DNA of 64,000 bases. Source: Actinoplanes philippinensis. GTDB taxonomy: Bacteria; Actinomycetota; Actinomycetes; Mycobacteriales; Micromonosporaceae. The translations under genes were made by a program, and so were the position numbers. The stretch covers positions 1-64,000 of the forward strand of contig NZ_FONV01000010.1 in the NCBI RefSeq assembly GCF_900113015.1. Reading direction: 5' to 3'. A model generated the notes under the pieces. The model worked only from the letters and a program-made list of their open reading frames with translations, had not been told where the DNA came from and made no database searches. Each line of letters opens with the position of its first letter. Position 1 is the stretch's first letter. This document shows positions 44,511 to 56,317 of this stretch, piece by piece.

Positions 44511-44850
44511 GACCGACCCCGAGCCCACCGAAGCCCGCCCACCCCGGTCGAGGCCGGGACCAACCCCAAGCCCCACCCATCAGCTCGTCACCGGGACCGA
44601 CCCCGAGCCCACCCGAAGCCCGCCCACCCCGGTCGAGGCCGGGACCAACCCCAAGCCCCACCCATCAGCTCGTCGCCGCGACCGACCCCAAGCCCACCCG
44701 AAGCCCACCCACCCCGGTCGAGGCCCGGACCAACCCCAAGCCCCACCCATCCGCTCGGGACAGGGACCGATCCCCGGCCCATCCGAAGCCCCGCCCACCC
44801 CGGTTGGGACCGATCCCGAGCCGACGCGAAGCTCCGCCCTCCCGCTCGGG
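44511..44850. repeat. Tandem repeat of 84-85 bp
   Basis: Units start with GACCGACCCC or close to it at 44511, 44595, 44680 and 44765. Each contains GAAGCCCGCCCACCCCGG-like and CAACCCCAAGCCCCACCC segments. A degenerate shorter unit begins at 44808. Long open frames across it are a by-product of Pro-rich codons in repetitive DNA, not genes. Confidence 0.85.
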
Positions 44851-44975
44851 TCTGGGGAAATCCCGGGCTGGCCCGAAGCTCCGCCCTCCAGGTTTGACCG
44901 CCCCGGTCCGGCGGCGACACCGCGGATGCCTCCTAGGAGCTGCGGTCCTCCCCGCGGCACGGGATGAGTGGTGAC

Positions 44976-44992
44976 GGCAAACGGTGGCAAAC
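44976..44992 (+). promoter_or_regulatory. Direct repeat GGCAAAC-N3-GGCAAAC upstream of the HTH gene
   Basis: GGCAAACGGTGGCAAAC lies 25 bases before the excisionase-type gene. A near copy, AGCAAACGGAGGCAAAC, is at 45336-45352 before the Rv3235-like gene. The 10-bp period suits a protein that binds direct repeats. Inferred operator. Confidence 0.4.
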
Positions 44993-45016
44993 TGAGGCTG
45001 TCGATAGGAGATTGCC

Positions 45017-45247
45017 GTGTCCGAGCCTCGTTTCCTCCTGCTGTCCGACGTGGCGGCCGAGCTCAACGTCTCGGATTCGCAGGTCTACCACATGGTCCGC
45101 AGCGGCGAGCTGCCCGCGATCAAGATCGGTGGCCGCGGTCAGTGGCGTGTCGAGCGGGCCAAGCTGGAGGAGTACATCGCGGGCAAGTATGCCGAGACCG
45201 CGGCGTGGGTCCGGGAGAACCCGCTGGCCGAGCGCGAGGCGGATTGA
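45017..45247 (+). CDS. Excisionase/BldC-type helix-turn-helix protein
   Basis: 76 residues. MerR-like winged-helix (HTH_17) motif: LLLSDVAAELNVSDSQVYHM, then SGELPAIKIGGRGQWRVERAKLEEYI. Small DNA-binding proteins of this type include excisionases and developmental regulators such as BldC. In the core chromosome upstream of secA it is more likely a regulator than a phage excisionase. The GTG start is preceded by TAGGAGATTGCC. The paired direct repeats at 44976 and 45336 are candidate binding sites. Confidence 0.82.
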   Translation: MSEPRFLLLSDVAAELNVSDSQVYHMVRSGELPAIKIGGRGQWRVERAKLEEYIAGKYAETAAWVRENPLAEREAD

Positions 45248-45335
45248 CCTTTCAGCGGCTTTTGCGCCTCTTCCCGGATCGATGAGTAGCGCTTGTCGGG
45301 GCGATCGAGCGTGAGCAAGACTCGAAGCTATCGAA

Positions 45336-45352
45336 AGCAAACGGAGGCAAAC
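45336..45352 (+). promoter_or_regulatory. Second GCAAACGG-type direct repeat
   Basis: AGCAAACGGAGGCAAAC resembles 44976-44992 with two differences and stands just before the Rv3235-like gene. Its GGAGG may also serve as the ribosome-binding site for that gene. Confidence 0.4.
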
Positions 45353-45359
45353 GCAAGAA

Positions 45360-45920
45360 TTGGCGGTGGCGATGCGCTCGGCGGTCGAAACACCCACCGG
45401 GTCACGGGCGGCGATCCGCCTGCGCCCGGTTCCCCGGTATGAACCCCCGTTCGACGACGAGGCGACGCCTCAGGTGTGGACGTCGTCGCGGCAGCTGACG
45501 CTGGAGTGGCCGGCCGAGAGCCCATCGGCGCCGCCGCCCGTGGTCGAGCCACCGGTCGTGGCCGGGGCGTCCGGCGACGCCAAGCTCGCGGTCCGCCGAT
45601 TCGTGCGGCTCTGCGTCGAGGTCCTCAACGGATTCCGGCCGGCCGCCCACCTCCGGCGGCTGGCGCTGCCGTCACGGGCGGCCGAAGTGGTCGCCCAGGG
45701 CCTCACCGGAGCACGCCGGGCCGCCGACCTACGGCGAGCGCGTCAGCCGACGGCGCGGCGGCCCCCGGTCGGCGTGATCAAGGTGGTGCTGTGCGAGCCC
45801 CGCACCGGCGCGGTCGAGGCAGCGGTGACGCTGGTAACCGGCGACCGGACCTGGGCGATGGCGTTCCGCCTGGAGTTGCACCAGCAGAACTGGTCGGCAA
45901 CCGACCTGGTGATCATCTGA
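45360..45920 (+). CDS. Rv3235-family protein (DUF6459-like)
   Basis: About 186 residues. A Pro-rich N-terminal 70 residues lead into a conserved domain with AVRRFVRLCVEVLNGFRPAA and a strand-rich end (VGVIKVVLCEPRTGAVEAAV, WAMAFRLELHQQNW). This matches the Rv3235-type protein usually encoded near secA in actinobacteria, with shared N-terminal disorder. It may have a role in export or wall processes, inferred only from its neighbourhood. The start codon is uncertain (TTG 45360, GTG 45366 or ATG 45372). Confidence 0.7.
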   Translation: MAVAMRSAVETPTGSRAAIRLRPVPRYEPPFDDEATPQVWTSSRQLTLEWPAESPSAPPPVVEPPVVAGASGDAKLAVRRFVRLCVEVLNGFRPAAHLRRLALPSRAAEVVAQGLTGARRAADLRRARQPTARRPPVGVIKVVLCEPRTGAVEAAVTLVTGDRTWAMAFRLELHQQNWSATDLVII

Positions 45921-45987
45921 CCGGCCCCGTCCTGAAGACACACACGACCCTGCCACCCGCCGTCCGACAAGCCACTCGGCCACCGTC

Positions 45988-46193
45988 GGACGGCGGCCGG
46001 CAGTAGGACGGCGGCCAGCGGTAAGACGGCGGCAATCGGTAGACGGCCGCCGACGGAGAACGGCCGCAGTCGGCAGACGGCGGCCAGCGGAAGACGACCG
46101 CCGACGGAGAACGACCGCCGACGGAAGAGGACCGCCGACGGAGAACGGCGGCAATCGGCAGACGGCGGCCGACGGAAGACGGCGACAATCGTC
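45988..46193. repeat. Degenerate 17-bp tandem repeat
   Basis: About twelve units of 17 (twice 18) bases follow each other, typified by AGACGACCGCCGACGGA, with changes such as GGCGGCAATCGG. The 17-bp length is not a multiple of three. It lies between the Rv3235-like gene and secA. The rest of 45921-46344 holds no gene. Confidence 0.85.
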
Positions 46194-46345
46194 GTGCGGC
46201 GGCGCGTGGTGACGACGAACGGCAGGCGGCGGGCGATCGGTGACGGCCCACAGCGGTCAAGGGACGACGGCCGCAAGCGCCGGGTGATGGGCGCTGGAAG
46301 CGGCACGCGGCCGGTGACGGCCGTGGGCTCGGGACGGGAAAGCGA

Positions 46346-46393
46346 ACGGCCCGCCCGGCACCGGCCGAAGCCGGGCCGCGCGGGCCGTTTTAG
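46346..46393. terminator. Long hairpin after secA
   Basis: AACGGCCCGC pairs with GCGGGCCGTT across nested GC-rich pairs. The plus-strand end reads GCCGTTTTAGC, so it can terminate plus-strand transcription. On the minus strand it lies 10 bases past the secA stop. Confidence 0.6.
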
Positions 46394-46402
46394 CTGGAGA
46401 GG

Positions 46403-49303
<2,901 letters not shown>

Positions 49304-49488
49304 GGGTCAACGCTCCCCTAGACAGTCTGCCGAACCATCGTAGGCACCTTCGCCCGGTACCTGTGACCCTGGCCTCCGGGGAAACTCGCAAACAGGGCGA
49401 AAGATTCCATGAAGTTCGCTGACAGCGCAGTCTCCGACGCATCGGAAACGTGTTTGGCGGCCGGGCGCGTCCCGGAGAGGATGGCCAC

Positions 49489-50448
49489 GTGGATCAGAAC
49501 ACCGAAGTACGGCTCGAGGACGCGGGCGCCGGCAGCGGAGTCCGCTTCCGGGGCGACACGATCGTCGACGAGCAGACCGGGGCGGCTCTCGGCCGGATCG
49601 GGCTCGAGCACGGGATCCTCACCTTCGAGGTGGCGCCGGAGCACCGGGGCCGGGGTGTGGCGACCACCGCCGTGCGTGAGTTCAGCCGCGCGCTGCTGGC
49701 CCGGCGCGCCCGGCTGGAGATGCGGATCGGCTGGGAGAACACGGCGGCCCAGCGGGTCGCCCTGGGCGCCGGTTACACCCGCGAGGCGGTCCGCCGTGGT
49801 GATCCCGAGCTGCTGGTCTTCTCCCGGCTGGCGGACGACCCGGAGGGCCCGGCGCCGCGGCTGCTGCCCGACCTGCCCGGCGGCGAGCTGTCCGACGGCG
49901 TGATCTCGTTGCGCCCGCTCGACGAGACGGACGTCGACTTCTACACCGAGTTGCACGACCTTCCGGACGTGATCGCCACCAGCGTGCCGCCCGAGCCGAG
50001 GCCCGCAGCCGAGATCCGCCGGCGATGCCTGCGCGCCGGGGCGCACTGGCTGGCGGGCAGCCGCGCCGACCTGGTCATCCTCGACTCCGCGACCGGGGCA
50101 CGGGCCGGCGAGATCGGCCTGTATTACCAGGAGCCGCCCACCGGTCAGGCGATGATCGGGTACAGCGTGCTCCCGGCGTACCGGGGAAGGGGTTTCGCCT
50201 CGCGCGCCGCGCAACTGCTCGCTCTCTGGGTCTTCGCCGAGACGGGCATCGCCCGTCTGATCGCCGGGACGTTGCCGACGAACACCGGCTCCCAGCGGGT
50301 GCTGGAGAAAGCCGGCTTCACCCGGGAGGCATACCTGCGCTCGCGCCTGCCCGGGCCGGACGGCACGCGCATCGACGATGTCCAGTTCGTGCTCCTCGCC
50401 GGAGACCTGCTCGCACAGGCCTCCGGCGGGAACGCCTCACATGCCTAG
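49489..50448 (+). CDS. Tandem GNAT acetyltransferase-like protein
   Basis: 319 residues with two acetyltransferase folds. The first (about 1-125) has VAPEHRGRGVATTAVREFSR, and the second (about 140-300) SVLPAYRGRGFASRAAQLLA and TNTGSQRVLEKAGFTREA. Both carry the R/Q-x-x-G-x-G/A acetyl-CoA loop. Such proteins usually acetylate small molecules or N-termini (RimJ-like); the substrate is unknown. The GTG at 49489 follows GAGAGGA. The last 12 bases overlap the convergent hpf gene. Confidence 0.82.
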   Translation: MDQNTEVRLEDAGAGSGVRFRGDTIVDEQTGAALGRIGLEHGILTFEVAPEHRGRGVATTAVREFSRALLARRARLEMRIGWENTAAQRVALGAGYTREAVRRGDPELLVFSRLADDPEGPAPRLLPDLPGGELSDGVISLRPLDETDVDFYTELHDLPDVIATSVPPEPRPAAEIRRRCLRAGAHWLAGSRADLVILDSATGARAGEIGLYYQEPPTGQAMIGYSVLPAYRGRGFASRAAQLLALWVFAETGIARLIAGTLPTNTGSQRVLEKAGFTREAYLRSRLPGPDGTRIDDVQFVLLAGDLLAQASGGNASHA

Positions 50449-51054
50449 GCTGAGGATGCCGTAGTCGTAGCCACGGCGGCGGTAGACCACACTGGGCCGG
50501 CCGCTGTCCTTGTCATGGAAAAGGTAGAAGTCGTGGCCGACGAGCTCCATCTGAAAGAGAGCGTCGTCGACGGTCATCGGCTCGGCCGAGTGCTCCTTCT
50601 CCCGCACGATGCGCCACGGCTGGTCCTCGTCGTGCTCGGTCGGCTCGGTGTCGAGGACCGGCTCGGTCAGCGTCGCGGTCCGACCGTGCGTCAGGTCGGT
50701 GGGGAGGTTGGCGGTGGCCGCGGCGACGGAGACCGGCGCGTGCCGTCCGCGATGCACCCGGCGCCGGTCGGCGGAGCGGCGTAGCCGGGCGTCGAGTTTG
50801 TTGATGGCGCAGTCCAGGGCTGCGTAGAAATCCTGTGCCTGGGCTTCGGCGCGTACCACCGGCCCCTTGGTCATGACCGTGATCTCGACACGCTGGCAGG
50901 TGTCGGACTGTCGCGGGTTGCGTTCGTGGAAGAGCTCCACGTCCGCCCTCATCAGCTTCTGGTCGTAACGCTCGACCTTGCTCAGCTTGTCGGCGACATG
51001 CTCTCGATAGTGGTCGGGAACCTCTACGTTGCGGCCCTTGACGACAATGTCCAC
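50437..51054 (-). CDS. hpf: Ribosome hibernation-promoting factor, long form
   Basis: 205 residues. The N-terminal S30AE domain begins DIVVKGRNVEVPDHYREHV and includes CQRVEITVMTKGPVVRAEAQ. A linker and the C-terminal dimerisation domain follow (PMTVDDALFQMELVGHDFYL to YDYGILSL). The long form alone can build 100S ribosome dimers in stationary phase. It lies between comF and secA as usual in actinobacteria. The gene is monocistronic, with a 270-base leader to comF. Ends convergent with the GNAT gene. Confidence 0.95.
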   Translation of the reverse strand: MDIVVKGRNVEVPDHYREHVADKLSKVERYDQKLMRADVELFHERNPRQSDTCQRVEITVMTKGPVVRAEAQAQDFYAALDCAINKLDARLRRSADRRRVHRGRHAPVSVAAATANLPTDLTHGRTATLTEPVLDTEPTEHDEDQPWRIVREKEHSAEPMTVDDALFQMELVGHDFYLFHDKDSGRPSVVYRRRGYDYGILSLGM

Positions 51055-51325
51055 TCGTGACCTCCCCCAACGTTGTGCTTGCGGGCGCCGATTCGCGGCT
51101 CAGCCCGGCTACTGGGTGAAAACACCGCGTCATGATCAACTACTGGACGCGGCTCATGAGAGTGAGACGACTCCTTTCCGGTGCGGCTGCGGCGCTCCCG
51201 GTGGCGGGTAAGTCTGCGCGCTTACCCTCGTCACCTAGACGCTAACCCGCCTATGCCCGCCAGTCACCCCTCGTTTGGGATACCTGAAGACTGACATTGG
51301 CCTCTATCGGCCGGTCCGGACACGA
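51055..51325. other. hpf leader region
   Basis: About 270 bases between the comF stop and the hpf start. They must hold the hpf promoter; no element was recognised. Confidence 0.35.
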
Positions 51326-52042
51326 TCACAGACAAATGCCGGGGCGGATCTTGCGCAACTCGGTCGCTGCTAGCACCGCGGCACCTGTGACCTGCATGTC
51401 CGCCTCCTCGAGCCGGCGTGTCACCGCCGCCAAGGTGGCGCCGGTGGTGACGATGTCATCCGCCACCACAAGCGTGCCTCGGGATCTTCCGTCGCGTAGG
51501 GGATTGCTCATTCGAGGCATCATTCGCAGCGAATTGACAGCTACAGTCGCCCGTTCGGATGCTTCCAGTGACGTTGAGTCAGGGCGGGGCAGTGCACGCA
51601 GTGGCTGCACGACGTTCACCCGGTATCCGGCGGCTCGCAACCGCCGCGCCGCGTGATCGGCGAGACGCGCCATGTGGTCGCCGTAGCGCTCGCGCCGCGC
51701 CGCCGCCGTCGACGGGACCGGCACCAGCGTCACCTGCCGATCCCGCGGCGCCAGCGCCGACACCGCGCCGGCGAGCAGCATCCCGAGCGGCCGGGCGAGG
51801 CGATGACGACCCTTCTCCTTGTACGCCAGGAGCGCGCCCCGCAACGGCCCGGAGTACGCCCCGACCGCCACACAGTCCGGAAACCCGGCCGGTGGCGGGC
51901 TCGGCACGGCAGCCCGCGGCCGCAGCGACTCCAGCGCCGTCACACAGTCCGCACAGGCCCCGTAGCTGAGGCGCACCCGTTCCGCCCCGCACCCCGCGCA
52001 CGCGGCGGGCAGCACGAGGTCGGCGAGTTCGGCGAGCACCAT
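51326..52042 (-). CDS. ComF family phosphoribosyltransferase-like protein
   Basis: 238 residues. A cysteine cluster at the N-terminus (CAGCGAERV, CADC) suggests a zinc ribbon. The C-terminal PRTase domain has VVADDIVTTGATLAAVTRRL. ComF proteins act in DNA uptake in other bacteria; the role in actinobacteria is not defined. It follows lpqB by 9 bases, so it is probably the last gene of the mtrA operon. Confidence 0.9.
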   Translation of the reverse strand: MVLAELADLVLPAACAGCGAERVRLSYGACADCVTALESLRPRAAVPSPPPAGFPDCVAVGAYSGPLRGALLAYKEKGRHRLARPLGMLLAGAVSALAPRDRQVTLVPVPSTAAARRERYGDHMARLADHAARRLRAAGYRVNVVQPLRALPRPDSTSLEASERATVAVNSLRMMPRMSNPLRDGRSRGTLVVADDIVTTGATLAAVTRRLEEADMQVTGAAVLAATELRKIRPGICL

Positions 52043-52051
52043 GTCAGAGTC

Positions 52052-53866
52052 TCAGTCGAGGAAGAACGGCGCCTCGGGCACCACGTCCGGCCGGGGCTCG
52101 CCGCTCGGGCCGGCCAGGTCCTTCGCGGTGATCTGCACGGCCGACGACAGCGCCTCGAAGGCGTTCTTGCCGTTGGAGGTGGAGTAGAGGACCGAGCCGA
52201 CGCTGTTTCTCTGCTTCAGCGGGTTCGCCGGGTACGAGGTGAGGTAGGTGACCACCTGGTTGCCCATGTCGGGCAGCACCGGCGACTGCAGGACCCCGTC
52301 GATCGACGTGTAGATCATCGACGTCCGGCCGTCGTCGCGACTCGCACCGGCCACGGCGAGCCAGCCCTCGCCGCTGAAGTCCACCGCGGTGACCGAGGTG
52401 AGCGGCGAGAAGACCTGCTGCAGCCCGGTGAGTGCCTGGCCGTCGGCGCTGAGATTGAGCACCGCCCGGTAGAGACGCCCGCCGACCACCAGCGCCACCC
52501 GGTGACCGTCGGGGGCCACCGTGATCGCGGTGATCTGCCCGGCCGTACCGGGTGAGGAGACCTCCTGCGCCGGGCCGCCCTGCGCCCGGAACCGCCAGAG
52601 CCGCCCACCCGCGATGATCAGACCGACCGCGCCGGCCGCGTCGTTGTCCGGGGTGACGGCCCAGGTCGGATGGCCCATGCCGGTGGGGATACCGGAGATC
52701 TCCTTGAGGGCGATCTGGTTGCTGTCGGCCGCGCTGCCCACCCGCAGCCGCTCGTTCTTGCCGGAGCCGGTCACCAGGGCGGCGAAGACGGCCGTGCTGG
52801 AGGTGGTCAGGGCCGCCCGCGAGACGTCCTTGTTGTCGTCCGGTGCGATGCCCGGCACGAAGTCGGAGGTGGGCCGGGACGCCTCGGACAGGCGCCGGAC
52901 GGTGTGGTCGTAGATCACGAACCGCTCCGGGTCGGGCAGCAACTGGGACGCCGGGTTGCTGCCGTAGAAGTCCTCACCGGAGTAGCTGCGCGGCTGCTCG
53001 TGACCGACGGTGAGATCCAGATACTCCGGCAGCAGGCTCCGCAGGGACCACTGCAGTTGCATCCGCAGGCGTTCCATCTCCTCGACCGAGTTCTCGGTCG
53101 GCACCGCCTGCGCGCTCAGCCGGATCTGCAGGCGGTCCTTGTCGATCGCCGGCACCTTGTTCTCCAGCTTGGTGCCGTCCGGCAGCGGCTCCACGGCGTC
53201 CTGCAGCCACGGGGCGGGGCCGCCGATCAACCAGTTCACGATGATCGTCGGCTGCTGCTCCTTCGGCACCTCGCGCAGCAGGTAGCGGACGTCCGGGACC
53301 AGGCCGGTCTGGTCGGTGTTCCAGAAATAGATCGTGCGCTCTTCGTAGTACTCGGTTACCGCGGTGTCGCTGAGCAGCAGGAACGGCGGCGCCTGAACCA
53401 CGTAGAGGCCGTCGCCGGCGACCTCGTCGAGGACCAGCTCGTACTTGTCCTCGACCTGCTCGGTGGACGGCTCCAACAGCCCGTTCTTCCCGAGGGTGCC
53501 GAGCAGCTGATACGAGATCACCACCCGGTCCTCGGTCGAGTTGATCAGCGGCTTCTCGGTCAGGCGGATCACCCGGGGCGCGGCCGGCGGGTTGAAGCTC
53601 TCCCGCGTGCCCGCCGCCATGAACTGCTTGACCCGGTCGAGGGCGCCGTCATACTCCCCCGCGGCGGCCCGCAGGTAGTTGGCGACGAACTGGATGCGGT
53701 CGCTGGTCGAGTTGCGGGCGATCGGTGTACGCCTGCCGTTGTCGCCGGAGGATGTGCCGGTGGAGGGCCCGGGGCCGACCACCGTGACATCCGACTCGTC
53801 GGGGATGCCGCACCCGGCCAGCAGCAGCGCGGCGGCGGCCGTGCAGGCCAGCACACGTCGGATCAT
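52052..53866 (-). CDS. lpqB: Lipoprotein LpqB
   Basis: 604 residues. The lipobox LLLAGC places the lipidated cysteine at about residue 19. A GerMN-like domain (about 40-330, with LGTLGKNGLLEPSTEQVEDK) is followed by a beta-propeller-like C-terminal half (FAALVTGSGKNERLRV, GRLWRFRAQGG, GRLYRAVLNL). In actinobacteria it interacts with the MtrB sensor to tune the response. The start overlaps the mtrB stop by one base (TGATG), so it is translationally coupled. Surface lipoprotein on the outer face of the membrane. Confidence 0.95.
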   Translation of the reverse strand: MIRRVLACTAAAALLLAGCGIPDESDVTVVGPGPSTGTSSGDNGRRTPIARNSTSDRIQFVANYLRAAAGEYDGALDRVKQFMAAGTRESFNPPAAPRVIRLTEKPLINSTEDRVVISYQLLGTLGKNGLLEPSTEQVEDKYELVLDEVAGDGLYVVQAPPFLLLSDTAVTEYYEERTIYFWNTDQTGLVPDVRYLLREVPKEQQPTIIVNWLIGGPAPWLQDAVEPLPDGTKLENKVPAIDKDRLQIRLSAQAVPTENSVEEMERLRMQLQWSLRSLLPEYLDLTVGHEQPRSYSGEDFYGSNPASQLLPDPERFVIYDHTVRRLSEASRPTSDFVPGIAPDDNKDVSRAALTTSSTAVFAALVTGSGKNERLRVGSAADSNQIALKEISGIPTGMGHPTWAVTPDNDAAGAVGLIIAGGRLWRFRAQGGPAQEVSSPGTAGQITAITVAPDGHRVALVVGGRLYRAVLNLSADGQALTGLQQVFSPLTSVTAVDFSGEGWLAVAGASRDDGRTSMIYTSIDGVLQSPVLPDMGNQVVTYLTSYPANPLKQRNSVGSVLYSTSNGKNAFEALSSAVQITAKDLAGPSGEPRPDVVPEAPFFLD

Positions 53867-55518
53867 CAGCTCACCTCCGCTGTCCGGTCCCGGGGGATCA
53901 GCGGCAGCGGCGCGGCCACCAGCCGGTCGCCGGCCCGCGTCGGCAGGGTCAGCCGGAACTGGGCGCCCTCGCCGGGCGAGCCCCACGCCTCCAGCCAGCC
54001 GCCGTGCAGCCGGGCGTCCTCGACGCTGATGGACAGCCCGAGGCCGGTGCCGCCGGTCTGCCGGGCCCGGGACGGGTCGGCCCGCCAGAACCGGTTGAAG
54101 ACCAGGCGCTCCTCGCCCGGTTTCAGCCCGATCCCGTGGTCGCGAACGGTGATCGCCACCGCCGCGTCGTCGGTCGCCATGGTGATCTGCACCGGTTTCG
54201 CCTCGGCGTGCTCGACGGCGTTGCCGACGAGATTGCGCAGCACCCGCTCCACCCGGCGCGGGTCGACCTCGGCGATCACCGGGGTGTCCGGCAGGCGCAG
54301 CTCCAGCTCCACACCGACCCGCTCGGCCAGTCCGGTGAGCCGCTCGCACACCCGCTCGACGATCGGGACCAGGTCGGTGTGCTCGGCGTCCAGCGCGGCG
54401 AAACCGGCGTCGAACCGGCTGATCTCCAGCAGGTCCGTGAGCAGTTCCTCGAAGCGGTCCAGCTCGGCCTGCAACAGCTCGGCGCTGCGGGCCACGGCCG
54501 GGTCGAACTCGTCACGCTCGGAGAAGATCAGGTCGGCGGCCATCCGCACGGTGGTCAGCGGCGTCCGCAACTCGTGCGACACGTCGGAGGTGAACCGGCG
54601 CTGCAGCCGCGACATCTCCTCCAGCCGGACGATCTGGCGTTGCAGGTTCGCCGCCATCTGGTTGAACGCGGCCGCCAGCAGGGCCAGGTCGTCCTCGCCG
54701 TCGACCTTCATCCGCTGGTCGAGCAGGCCGGCCGAGAGGCGCTGGGCGGTCCGCGCGGCCACCCGGACCGGGGTGACGACCAGCCGGGTGACCAGGGCCG
54801 CCACCACGCCGAGCAGGATGACCAGGGCCAGGCCGGTGGCGAGCACCGTGGTGCCCATCAGATTGGCATCCTGGTCCTCGCTGGTGAGCGGGACCATGTA
54901 GTAGAGCTCGACCTGGCCGAAGCGGGTGGTGACGGGCGACCCGTACACCAGATATTTGATCGTCTCGCCCTGGATCTCGGTCGTCCGGATCTGTCTGCTG
55001 ACGCCGCCGTCCGGGCCGGTGACCGCCTTGACCATCTCCGGGGTGATCAGGTCGCTGGTGTCGACCGACGGCGGGACGACGACGGCCTTGAGGTCCGGCG
55101 AACCCTCCGCACGGATCGAGATCACCGTGTTGCCGCGAGCCGAGGACTCGCCGGCGAAGAGATCGTCGACCAGCTCGGTGAGCGCCCTCGGCAGCTGCGG
55201 GTCACGCGGCTGCGGATAGAGGGTGAGCTGGTCGTACGCGAATTTCACCTTCGTGTTCAGCGCCGACCGCGCCTCGTCGTCGGCCCGGCTCAGCAGGATC
55301 TCGGCGCTGCGGTCGGCGATGAACGCGCCGAACGTGCCGACCAGGAGGCTGGAGGCGAGCAGGGTGATCGTGACCACCCGCAACTGCAGCGATCGGCGCC
55401 AGGCCCGGCGGGCCGGCGCCGTGTACCGCATCGAATATCGCACCAGCACGCGCCAGTAGCGCCGCACCACTCGGAGGGCACGGCGCACGGGCATGGGGAG
55501 CCAGGCAGGAGCACGCAT
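53866..55518 (-). CDS. mtrB: Sensor histidine kinase MtrB
   Basis: 550 residues. Two membrane segments (about 47-68 and 222-246) flank an extracellular sensor domain. A HAMP domain (about 247-300) precedes the dimerisation helix with the phospho-acceptor His315 in SHELRTPLTTVR, and the ATPase domain carries VGNAVEHAEA, DHGIGL and GTGLGLSISV. It phosphorylates MtrA to control cell-wall and division genes. It starts 29 bases after mtrA. Confidence 0.96.
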   Translation of the reverse strand: MRAPAWLPMPVRRALRVVRRYWRVLVRYSMRYTAPARRAWRRSLQLRVVTITLLASSLLVGTFGAFIADRSAEILLSRADDEARSALNTKVKFAYDQLTLYPQPRDPQLPRALTELVDDLFAGESSARGNTVISIRAEGSPDLKAVVVPPSVDTSDLITPEMVKAVTGPDGGVSRQIRTTEIQGETIKYLVYGSPVTTRFGQVELYYMVPLTSEDQDANLMGTTVLATGLALVILLGVVAALVTRLVVTPVRVAARTAQRLSAGLLDQRMKVDGEDDLALLAAAFNQMAANLQRQIVRLEEMSRLQRRFTSDVSHELRTPLTTVRMAADLIFSERDEFDPAVARSAELLQAELDRFEELLTDLLEISRFDAGFAALDAEHTDLVPIVERVCERLTGLAERVGVELELRLPDTPVIAEVDPRRVERVLRNLVGNAVEHAEAKPVQITMATDDAAVAITVRDHGIGLKPGEERLVFNRFWRADPSRARQTGGTGLGLSISVEDARLHGGWLEAWGSPGEGAQFRLTLPTRAGDRLVAAPLPLIPRDRTAEVS

Positions 55519-55547
55519 CTCGCGGCAAGATTAGCCGCTCCGGCCGA

Positions 55548-56237
55548 TCAGCCGGTGCCCGCCTTGTAGCCGACACCACGGACCGTCAGGATGATCTCCG
55601 GCCGCTCCGGATCCGGCTCGATCTTGGCGCGGAGCCGCTGGACGTGCACGTTGACCAGGCGGGTGTCGGCGGCGTGCCGGTAACCCCAGACCTGCTCCAG
55701 CAGCACCTCGCGGGTGAACACCTGACGCGGCTTGCGGGCCAGGGCGACCAGCAGGTCGAACTCCAGCGGCGTCAGCTTCACCTCCTCGCCGTCCCGCGAC
55801 ACGGTGTGCGCCGGCACGTCGATGGTGATCTGGTTGCCCGGAGGCCCTATGGTCAGCATCTCCGGCGCGGCGTCCTCACCCCGGCGCAACCGGGCCCGCA
55901 TCCGGGCGACCAGTTCCTTGGGCTTGAACGGCTTAACCACGTAGTCGTCGGCCCCGGACTCCAGGCCGAGCACCACGTCGACGGTGTCGCTCTTGGCGGT
56001 CAGCATCACGATCGGGATGCCCGACTCGGCGCGGATCGCGCGGGCCACGTCTATCCCGCTCATCCCCGGCAGCATCAGGTCGAGCAGGACGATGTCGGGA
56101 CGGCTCTCCCGGAAGGCGGCCAGGGCCCGCTCACCGTCGGCGACGAAAGACGGAAGGAAGCCTTCGCTGCGCAGAACGATGCCGAGCATCTCGGCCAACG
56201 CTGGGTCGTCATCGACGACCAGTACCCGGGCTCTCAT
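55548..56237 (-). CDS. mtrA: Response regulator MtrA
   Basis: 229 residues. A receiver domain (acidic pocket VVDDD at 7-11, phospho-acceptor Asp53 in IVLLDLMLPG, and MLTAKSD) is followed by an OmpR-type winged helix (LTPLEFDLLVALARKPRQVF, VNVHVQRLRAKIE, VRGVGYKAG). Essential regulator in many actinobacteria. The ATG at 56237 has GGA 5 bases upstream; a TTG three codons earlier is possible. First gene of mtrA-mtrB-lpqB-comF. Confidence 0.97.
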   Translation of the reverse strand: MRARVLVVDDDPALAEMLGIVLRSEGFLPSFVADGERALAAFRESRPDIVLLDLMLPGMSGIDVARAIRAESGIPIVMLTAKSDTVDVVLGLESGADDYVVKPFKPKELVARMRARLRRGEDAAPEMLTIGPPGNQITIDVPAHTVSRDGEEVKLTPLEFDLLVALARKPRQVFTREVLLEQVWGYRHAADTRLVNVHVQRLRAKIEPDPERPEIILTVRGVGYKAGTG

Positions 56238-56317
56238 GCGGTCCAATATTGCACTGTCCTCCCGGTCTTTGCGTTACCTGGGGGCCGATCTTGCCCGGGA
56301 GCCTACCCCCAGAGATA

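Noticed and set aside
44341..44967. Long proline-rich open frames on both strands
   Set aside because: They cover the 84-bp tandem repeat, change with every frame and have no start signal; a by-product of repetitive C-rich DNA.
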